Shown: one piece after another, positions 58,249-64,000 of the stretch
Position numbering within the stretch: the first letter of the stretch is position 1
Layout: every line of letters starts with the position of its first letter
DNA from: JACMQX01 sp040385105
GTDB taxonomy: Bacteria > Pseudomonadota > Gammaproteobacteria > Burkholderiales > Burkholderiaceae_C
Assembly: GCA_040385105.1 (NCBI GenBank)
Contig: JAZKHY010000027.1
Span: 1 to 64,000 of the forward strand
Direction: 5' to 3'
Length of the DNA: 64,000 nt
Position numbers and translations under genes: made by a program
Notes under the pieces: model-generated
What the model was told of the DNA's origin: nothing
The model's database searches: none
What the model saw: the letters and a program-made list of their open reading frames with translations, nothing else

Positions 58249-60006
58249 TCAGGCCTGCGCGGGCAAAAGCCGCCGCAGCTCGCGCTTGAGCACCTTGCCC
58301 GTGGGGTTGCGCGGCAGGCCGTCGCTGAGCAGCAGGCGTTCGGGCAGCTTGTACACCGCCATCTTCCCGTGCTCGCGCAGCCAGGCCACGAGTTCTTCGA
58401 GCGTGAGGCTCTCGCCGTCCCTGGGCACGACCACGGCGCAGACCCGCTCGCCCAGCCGCTCGTCGGGCCAGCCGATGACGGCTGTCTCGCGCACCTTGGG
58501 GTGGCCCTGGATCAGGTTCTCCACCTCGGCCGAGGAGATGTTCATGCCGCCACGGATCACAATGTCCTTGGTGCGGCCGACAAAGCGGTAGAACTCGTTG
58601 CGCGCGCCGGCGATCTCGAACACATCGCCGGTACGGTAGTAGCCCTGCTCGTCGAATGCTGCGGCGCTGAGCTCGGGCGCCTTGTAGTAGCCGTGGAAAA
58701 CGTTCGGGCCCTTGACGCGCAGCTCACCCGGGCGGCCCGGCGCCTCGATGGTCTCGCCGGTTTCGGCATCGACCAGGCGCGACTGCAGCCACTGCGCAAT
58801 GGTCAGGCGCGAGGCAAAGCCGGGCGAGCCCATGCGCGGGAAGTACTGGGCGCGCTCGCCGGGGTCGGGCACGTCGCGGTGGCTGCTGTAGAGCGCCGCA
58901 CCCTCGCTGGAGCCGTAGCAGTTGACGATATGCACGCCGAACTTCTCGGCAAAGCCGCGCACCATCCACTCCGACAGCGGCGCCGCGCCCGAGGCAATGT
59001 GCCGCAGCCGCGTGAAGTCCACCTGCCGCGCCAGTTCCTCGTTCTGCAGCAGGCTGGCGAGCAGCGCGGGCGTGGCGCAGGTGTAGTCGATGGCTTCCTC
59101 GCGCAGCTGGCGCAGGAACACCTCCAGGTTGAAAGGCTGGTGCTGCACCAGCGTGCCGCCCGTGAGCAGCCAGGGGCCGACCATGCCCGAGAGGCTGCCG
59201 GGGTTGGTCAGCGGAAACGGGTTGAGCATGCGCACGCCGTCGGCCAGTTCGCAGGCTTCGGCCACTGCGCGCGGTGCGATCAGCCACTGGTTGTGGCTGC
59301 GCGGCACGCCCTTGGGCAGGCCCTCGGTACCCGACGTCCAGCACAGGGCGAAGGTTTCGTTGGCGTCTACGGTGTTGGCGGAAAGCCAGGCATCCAGCAC
59401 GGCCAGCTGGCTCGCCGTGGCGCAGCCGGGTGTGAGCGACACATGGCCTTCGGCACGGGCTGTGGCTGCGGCCTGCGCATGCGGCACATCGCCCGTGTAC
59501 CAGGCCAGGACGGTGGCCGGCGTGCCGTCGGCCGCGGGATGCAGCCGCGACAGTGCCAGGCTGCGTTCGAGCTGCGGGTTGGCGCCGCCGTCGCAGCGCC
59601 GCCAGGTCATGATGGCGCGCGCCCGCGTCATGCCCAGGATGTGGCCGAGCTCATGCTCGCGGTACTGGATGGGTACGGGCGTGATGACCACGCCAACGAG
59701 CGCGCAGGCCAGGTAGGCCTTCACCGCCTCGTTGCAGTTGGGCAGCTGCATGCACAGCACATCGTCGCGCTTCATGCCGTGCGCCATCAGCATGGCTGCC
59801 AGGCTGCGCACCTCGTCCCAGGCCTGGGCATAGTTGAGCCGCCTCGGCGCGCCGCCCATGAAGGTTTCGCGGTCGGCCGCGTCCACCAGGGCCTCGCGGT
59901 CCGGATGCTTCTCACGCAGCGCAGCCATCAGGCCGGCGAAGGTCTGCCGGCCCCAGGCGCCGGCGGCAGTGTAGTGGGCGATGGCGCCTGCCGGCACGTC
60001 GATCAT
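58249..60006 (-). CDS. AMP-dependent acyl-CoA synthetase
   Basis: A 585-residue ANL-superfamily adenylating enzyme. The P-loop-like TSGTEGLPKG is at 224-233, then YGSSEGAALY, the YRTGDVFE hinge region and the C-terminal catalytic Lys in PRNPTGKVLKREL. It joins CoA to a carboxylic acid with ATP. The ATG follows a GGGGGA box. It sits between the Bug receptor and the SDR gene, 19 and 32 bp away. With the carotenoid-oxygenase-type gene upstream, its substrate is plausibly an aromatic or cinnamate-like acid released by cleavage. Confidence 0.93.
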   Translation of the reverse strand: MIDVPAGAIAHYTAAGAWGRQTFAGLMAALREKHPDREALVDAADRETFMGGAPRRLNYAQAWDEVRSLAAMLMAHGMKRDDVLCMQLPNCNEAVKAYLACALVGVVITPVPIQYREHELGHILGMTRARAIMTWRRCDGGANPQLERSLALSRLHPAADGTPATVLAWYTGDVPHAQAAATARAEGHVSLTPGCATASQLAVLDAWLSANTVDANETFALCWTSGTEGLPKGVPRSHNQWLIAPRAVAEACELADGVRMLNPFPLTNPGSLSGMVGPWLLTGGTLVQHQPFNLEVFLRQLREEAIDYTCATPALLASLLQNEELARQVDFTRLRHIASGAAPLSEWMVRGFAEKFGVHIVNCYGSSEGAALYSSHRDVPDPGERAQYFPRMGSPGFASRLTIAQWLQSRLVDAETGETIEAPGRPGELRVKGPNVFHGYYKAPELSAAAFDEQGYYRTGDVFEIAGARNEFYRFVGRTKDIVIRGGMNISSAEVENLIQGHPKVRETAVIGWPDERLGERVCAVVVPRDGESLTLEELVAWLREHGKMAVYKLPERLLLSDGLPRNPTGKVLKRELRRLLPAQA

Positions 60007-60025
60007 GCGCGTGGTTCCCCCGGTG

Positions 60026-61030
60026 TCATTCCTGGGCCTTGAAGCCGGTGAGGCGCACGGCCTCGGCCCACTTCTTCGAGTCGGTGGCGATGAAGGCGGT
60101 GAACTCCTCGGGGGTGGTAGGCAGCGGGTACACGTCGTTGGGCAGTACGCGGTCGCGCATGGCCTGGGTGCCCAGCGCCTGGGTGATGAGGCTGTTCAGG
60201 CGCTTCACCACCGTGTCGGGTGTGGAAGCCGGGACGAACAGGCCGGTCCACATGTTGATTTCAAGGTCGGGAAAGCCGAGCTCGTTGAAGGTCGGCACGT
60301 TGGGCAGCTGGGCGGCGCGGGACTTTGCCGAATAGGCCAGCGCCTTGATCTTGCCCGACTCGATGTGCGGCCGCGCCGCAATGTACGGGATAAAGCCTGC
60401 GTTCACCTGACCGGACACCAGGTTCTGCACCAGCGGCGGCGTACCGTTGAAGGGCACATGCAGCATGCTGATGCCGGCGCGCTGGTTCAGCAGCGCCCCC
60501 GCGAAGTGCGACGAATTGCCCGCGCCGAACGAGCCGTAGGACGGCTGGCCGGGGTTCTTCTTCGCATAGGCAATGAGCTCGGGCAGCGTGTTGATGCCCA
60601 GCTGGCTGTTGACCACCAGCAGCAGCGGCGCACCCATGAAGTTGGTCACCGGCTTGAACGACTTGTCGGGCGAGTACGGCAGCTTGCTGAAGGTGTGCGG
60701 GTTGATGACGAACACGCCCATCGGCCCGAGCAGCAGGGTGTAGCCGTCACCGGGCGCGTTGGCCACAGCCTGCGTGCCGACCATGGCGGCCGCGCCGGGC
60801 TTGTGCTCGATCACGACCTGCTGGCCGGTGGCCTGGCGCATGAACTCGTTGAGCTGCAGCAGCGGGACGTCCAGCGTGTTGCCGGGCGCGTAGGGCGAGA
60901 CGACCTTGATCGGCTTCTCGGGGAACTCGGCTGCGGCGGGCTGTGCCAGCAGCGCGGCGGCGCCGGCGAGCAGGGTGCACAGCAGGCGCGGGAGCGCAAG
61001 CGGCAATGGCGAAAGGATGCGGGTGTTCAT
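60026..61030 (-). CDS. Bug-family tripartite tricarboxylate transporter substrate-binding protein
   Basis: A 334-residue periplasmic receptor of the TctC type. A Sec signal (two runs of Leu/Ala, ending PAAAEFPEKP) precedes the family opening FPEKPIKVVSPYAPGNTLDV. The APGDGYTLLLG block follows. An AAGGAGA site lies seven bases before the ATG. The second Bug protein of the window, unlike in detail to the one at 7453-8460. As usual, no TctAB genes are nearby. It probably collects the substrate of the oxygenase/ligase operon. Confidence 0.93.
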   Translation of the reverse strand: MNTRILSPLPLALPRLLCTLLAGAAALLAQPAAAEFPEKPIKVVSPYAPGNTLDVPLLQLNEFMRQATGQQVVIEHKPGAAAMVGTQAVANAPGDGYTLLLGPMGVFVINPHTFSKLPYSPDKSFKPVTNFMGAPLLLVVNSQLGINTLPELIAYAKKNPGQPSYGSFGAGNSSHFAGALLNQRAGISMLHVPFNGTPPLVQNLVSGQVNAGFIPYIAARPHIESGKIKALAYSAKSRAAQLPNVPTFNELGFPDLEINMWTGLFVPASTPDTVVKRLNSLITQALGTQAMRDRVLPNDVYPLPTTPEEFTAFIATDSKKWAEAVRLTGFKAQE

Positions 61031-61057
61031 TGGGTTGTCTCCTTGGGTCGGGGTGCT

Positions 61058-62545
61058 TCAGGCCACGGGGGCCCAGTCGCTGCGGATCTCGGACGCGTCG
61101 GCCCAGCACGCATGCGTGCCGCTGCTGATGCGGTGCGGAAGGATGATGCGGGCCACCGGACCGGCCGCGAGGTCGGCCGCGTCCAGCACTTCGCATTCGG
61201 AGCGGCCGGTGTTCATGTCGGTCACGAAGCTCAGCACATAACCGTCGTCCTCGGCCTTCGAGTTCATGCGCGGCGCCATCGGCGACTCGCTGCCGAAGCG
61301 GCCCTCGCCGAACATGTGGCGCTGCGTGGCGCCGGTGGTGTGGTCGTAGCGCACGATGCCGTCGAACAGGAAGGCGTTCGGGTGCGCGACCATGTTGTAC
61401 GAGTAGCGGTACGGCCGGCCCCAGTGGCGCGCGTTGATGGAGCCGAACTCCAGCAGTTCACCGGACAGGCGGCGCTCGCGCGTCTTGCCGGTGCGCAGGT
61501 CGAAGCGCCATTCGTACAGCGTGGGGCCGTAGCGGTCCGGCCCGAGCGTCGCGCCGCTGTTGTCAAAGCCGCGCACGCCGTCAGGCCGCACCGGCACCGG
61601 CGTCGCCTGGTGGTAGCCGTGCAGCACGATCTCGTCGCCCTCTTCCCATGAATTGATCCAGTGCAGCACATAGGTGGGTTCGGCCTCGAACCAGCGCACC
61701 GGCCCGCCCGTGCCGTGGCGCGGAACGACGGCAAAGCGCGAGGGCAGGTCCGGCCGCCAGCCGACCTTGTGGCGCCCCTGGGCCAGCAGGCCTTCGTCCC
61801 AGAACAGCGGGAAGTCGTTGAGGATGGCAAAGCGCTCGGTGAAGGCCATGTCGTGCGGCAGGCGCGGGCCGGGCAGCTCGACCGGCACGTAATGCACCAG
61901 CCGGTTGTCGGCATCCACGGTGCCAAAGTGCATGTAGGGTGCGGTCTTGCTGTAGTTGAAGAACAGGAGTTCGCCCGTGCGCAGGTCAACCTTCGGGTGG
62001 GCGGAGATGCCGCCGCCCGCCATGACTTGCCCGCCCCAGGCGTCCACCCCCTCGAAGCCGAGGGTGCGCGCGTCGAGCCGGTAGGGCTCGCCGCACTGGT
62101 AGAAGGTGGCCAGCGCCTTGCCCGCATGCACGATCACGTCGGTGGCGGCACTGTCGCGCAGGCCGCCGCGCGCGCCCCAGCCCGGGCGCTGCGCCAGGCG
62201 CGGGTTGTCAATGAGGCCGGCATAGAGCGCGCGGCCTTCGGCCTGCTCTTCCATGAAGGCTTTTGTGCGTACAAAGCGGTTGCGGTATTCGCAGCGGCCG
62301 CCCGCAAAGCTCATCAGGTGCAGCATGCCGTCGCCGTCGAAGGCGTGGTATTTTCCGAGCGGCTGGTGCACAGGGTTCTGGGTGTTGCGCAGGTAAACGC
62401 CGTCAAGGTCGCGCGGCAACTCGCCTATCACCTCCAGGTCGGTAGCGTCGTACTCAACATGGTTGGGCTCGAATGCGCCCGTCATGTACGGGTGGCCGTC
62501 CGGCTGCAGCGTGGAGCGGATGCGATCGACGATTTCAGCGGGCAT
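61058..62545 (-). CDS. Carotenoid oxygenase (RPE65/lignostilbene dioxygenase) family protein
   Basis: A 495-residue seven-bladed-propeller oxygenase. The four iron ligands are visible as His183 (SAHPKVD), His231 (LPHDMAF), His295 (YVLHWINSW) and His478 (SSGTHACW). The N-terminal DLDGVYLRNTQNPVH and the YHAFDGDGMLH block confirm the family. Bacterial members cleave C=C bonds of carotenoids, stilbenes or phenylpropenes such as isoeugenol. An AGGAGA site precedes the ATG. It leads an operon with a Bug receptor, CoA ligase and SDR and is divergent from a double HxlR regulator, so a lignin-derived or similar phenylpropenoid is more likely than a carotenoid. Substrate unproven. Confidence 0.92.
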   Translation of the reverse strand: MPAEIVDRIRSTLQPDGHPYMTGAFEPNHVEYDATDLEVIGELPRDLDGVYLRNTQNPVHQPLGKYHAFDGDGMLHLMSFAGGRCEYRNRFVRTKAFMEEQAEGRALYAGLIDNPRLAQRPGWGARGGLRDSAATDVIVHAGKALATFYQCGEPYRLDARTLGFEGVDAWGGQVMAGGGISAHPKVDLRTGELLFFNYSKTAPYMHFGTVDADNRLVHYVPVELPGPRLPHDMAFTERFAILNDFPLFWDEGLLAQGRHKVGWRPDLPSRFAVVPRHGTGGPVRWFEAEPTYVLHWINSWEEGDEIVLHGYHQATPVPVRPDGVRGFDNSGATLGPDRYGPTLYEWRFDLRTGKTRERRLSGELLEFGSINARHWGRPYRYSYNMVAHPNAFLFDGIVRYDHTTGATQRHMFGEGRFGSESPMAPRMNSKAEDDGYVLSFVTDMNTGRSECEVLDAADLAAGPVARIILPHRISSGTHACWADASEIRSDWAPVA

Positions 62546-62763
62546 TCAGCTTGTCTCCTGGAGCCGCCGGCGCTGCCTGCGGCTCTGTTGAATTGGTTCT
62601 GATTTGCAAGCTTAAATTCCTGTCAATCAAAGCTCAACAAGGGATTTCCCTGATGAAACCCTGACAAAAAGGTTCTTTTTAGAAAGTTACAGGGCCGCCA
62701 CACACTCGCTCTTGCACCCTGTACACTGAATTCCTGGCCGCTCTGGCTTGCCAATTGAAACCA
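62546..62763. promoter_or_regulatory. AT-rich divergent control region between the oxygenase operon and the HxlR gene
   Basis: This 218-bp gap is markedly AT-rich. TGTCAA at 62621-62626 gives a TTGACA -35-like box towards the oxygenase operon, though its -10 partner is weak. AGGGATTTCCCT (62640-62651) is a small palindrome with 5-bp arms and may be part of an HxlR operator. Promoters for both directions must lie here. Confidence 0.45.
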
Positions 62764-63744
62764 ATGCCTGCCCCGACCCCGTCCGCGCCCTCGTCCGCCG
62801 CGAGCACGTCAGCCCCCGCGCTGGCTGCCGAGCGCATCCGCCGCAGCGTGGTGCATGACGTCATCCACACCATCACCGACCCCTGGAAACCGGGCATCGT
62901 GCTGCTGCTGTGGCTCGGTGAAAGCCGCTTCACCGGCCTGGTGAACAGCCTGGCCATTTCGCGCAGCACGCTGACCCAGCGCCTGGGCCAGCTGGTGGAT
63001 GACGGCTGCGTGGAGCGCACGGGAACCGGGGCCGGCGGTGACGGCGCGCGCGCCGCCTACCGGCTCACCCCCAAGGGGGCGGACCTGCTGGGCATCGTCC
63101 TGCTCAACCGCCAGTGGAATGCACGCTGGAGCGGCGGCAGCCGCCTCCTGCCGGACCTGAAGCTGGCCCATGCCTGCGGCGCACCGCTGTCGCTGCAGAT
63201 GGTGTGCCGCCATTGCGGGCAGGAGGCACGGGCGCGCGACGTCAAGGTGCTGCCGACCGCGCCGCCGGAGCGGCCGGGCGCAGCGCCGGCGCTGGCGCCG
63301 GCCTACCGGCGCGCGCGCAACCACCGCGCGGCACCGGCCGGCGCCCCGGTCAGCGGCGAGGAACTGGCCGGCGACCGCTGGACCTCGCTGGTGCTGGCCA
63401 TGGCCTTCCAGGGGCTGCGCCGCAACTCGGAGATCGAACAGGCCATCGGCATCGCGCCCAACATCCTCGCCGACCGCCTGTCGGCCCTGACGGCGCAGGG
63501 CATCTTCGACCGCGTGCCCTACCAGTGGTCACCCGAGCGGCACGAATACCGCCTCACGCCCAAGGGGCTGGACCGCTACCCGGTCATCCTCGCGATGATG
63601 CTGTGGGGGCAGAAGTGGCTGGAGCCGCGCACTGCCCTGGGCTGGAACATGCTGCACAAGCCCTGCCACGAATGGCTGTCGCCCCGCCTCGCCTGCCGCG
63701 CCTGCCATGGAGACGGCCACGCAGGCAGCATCGCTGCCTGCTGA
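62764..63744 (+). CDS. Tandem double-HxlR-domain transcriptional regulator
   Basis: A 326-residue regulator with two complete HxlR-type winged-helix units in one chain. Unit 1 covers about 25-150 (WKPGIVLLLWLGESRF, then SRSTLTQRLGQLVDDG, YRLTPKG). Unit 2 covers about 203-315 (DRWTSLVLAMAFQGLRR, NILADRLSALTAQGIF, YRLTPKG). Each unit ends in a His/Cys cluster: His136, Cys138, Cys148, Cys151 and His298, Cys301, Cys311, Cys314. Ordinary HxlR proteins are about 110-160 residues and dimerise. The ATG is used rather than an in-frame TTG three codons earlier. Divergent from the carotenoid-oxygenase operon, which it probably controls. Confidence 0.9.
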   Translation: MPAPTPSAPSSAASTSAPALAAERIRRSVVHDVIHTITDPWKPGIVLLLWLGESRFTGLVNSLAISRSTLTQRLGQLVDDGCVERTGTGAGGDGARAAYRLTPKGADLLGIVLLNRQWNARWSGGSRLLPDLKLAHACGAPLSLQMVCRHCGQEARARDVKVLPTAPPERPGAAPALAPAYRRARNHRAAPAGAPVSGEELAGDRWTSLVLAMAFQGLRRNSEIEQAIGIAPNILADRLSALTAQGIFDRVPYQWSPERHEYRLTPKGLDRYPVILAMMLWGQKWLEPRTALGWNMLHKPCHEWLSPRLACRACHGDGHAGSIAAC

Positions 63745-63804
63745 TTGGCGGGAACGGTTTATGCATGCTGCGGCGCAGCATCCACAGCAACCAAGGAGCG
63801 CCCC

Positions 63805-64000
63805 ATGCTGGACAAGACCGGAACCAAGTTCTCCCACCTCAAGGCCAAAGACATGACATGGAAGGAAGGCGGACTGCGCGATTTCTTCCTCTACAAGGAC
63901 CTTGGCATCGCCGAGGCGACGCACGGAAAGGTGATCGCCCACCTCGTCAAGGCCAACATGGCACCGGAAGTGGGCACGGGCTGGCACCGCCATGAGGCAG
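63805..64000 (+). CDS. Cupin domain protein, 5' part
   Basis: The first 65 codons of a gene that runs past the window end. The start MLDKTGTKF lies eight bases after AAGGAG. FFLYKDLGIAEATHGKVIAH and the GTGWHRHEA segment at the edge match the first metal-binding cupin motif (His-x-His). It follows the double HxlR gene by 60 bp on the same strand. The function of such small cupins is usually unknown. Confidence 0.82.
   Translation, partial: MLDKTGTKFSHLKAKDMTWKEGGLRDFFLYKDLGIAEATHGKVIAHLVKANMAPEVGTGWHRHEA

Noticed and set aside
58219..60042. A 607-codon plus-strand frame
   Set aside because: It is antisense to the acyl-CoA synthetase, which has all ANL motifs. The antisense product has no homology and biased composition.
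1..64000. tRNA, rRNA, CRISPR arrays, insertion sequences, prophage or integrase genes
   Set aside because: I looked for cloverleaf-type sequences, regularly spaced repeats and transposase/integrase-like proteins and found none that hold up. Low-scoring tRNAs or small RNAs could still be missed by eye.

Overview
The window is GC-rich bacterial chromosome, dense with overlapping genes. Periplasmic Bug-type receptors, many LysR regulators, Liv-type ABC uptake of aromatic acids and the overall gene set point to Betaproteobacteria, Burkholderiales, most likely Comamonadaceae. This placement is inferred from gene content only. No rRNA, tRNA, CRISPR array, transposase or integrase was found. No stretch longer than about 220 bases lacks a gene, a regulatory element or a cassette-like remnant.

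Layout. (1) 1-10.4 kb: the 3' two thirds of gcvP meet a convergent block on the minus strand: an esterase, a DODA-type dioxygenase, and a catabolic operon (PEP mutase/isocitrate lyase family, Bug receptor, PhyH oxygenase, two SDRs and an aldehyde dehydrogenase) with a LysR gene upstream. (2) 10.4-14.1 kb: a CuyA/DcyD-type PLP lyase, an amino-acid racemase, a LysR regulator and a divergent TauE/SafE exporter, which together look like a cysteate (or D-cysteine) module. (3) 14.0-22.9 kb: housekeeping and signalling genes (acyltransferase, two histidine kinases, FKBP, RluA-type pseudouridine synthase, TrhO, DsbA-like protein, LysR). (4) 22.9-25.6 kb: a visibly lower-GC island of short genes (lipoprotein hydrolase, membrane protein, VOC protein, AAC(3)-I-type acetyltransferase, broken GFA gene) with attC-like junctions. 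It reads as a decayed integron-cassette tract. (5) 25.6-32.3 kb: a five-gene surface-glycan operon in which every junction overlaps by 4 bp.

(6) 32.3-43.5 kb: a long operon for quinate/shikimate uptake and conversion through protocatechuate to beta-ketoadipate: shikimate/quinate dehydrogenase, LivKHMGF transporter, a dehydroshikimate dehydratase split into two genes, PcaB, a Gfo/Idh oxidoreductase, PcaD and AroQ. A divergent IclR-type regulator and two PcaR/PcaU-like palindromes lie at its head. PcaGH and PcaC are not in the window. (7) 44.3-47.2 kb: a second LivK-like protein with an SMP-30 lactonase, controlled by a divergent TetR gene with an 18-bp palindrome between them. (8) 47.2-57.3 kb: EamA and MFS transporters, DUF2889, a fused indolepyruvate ferredoxin oxidoreductase, a VOC protein, a hypothetical, a PNPOx-like protein, chorismate synthase and a DUF1295 membrane protein. 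(9) 57.3-64 kb: an operon of carotenoid-oxygenase-family enzyme, Bug receptor, acyl-CoA ligase and SDR, facing a tandem double-HxlR regulator. A cupin gene runs off the end.

The dominant theme is import and oxidation of plant-derived aromatic and organic acids. Four uptake modules (two Bug, two Liv) are each tied to a private enzyme set and regulator.
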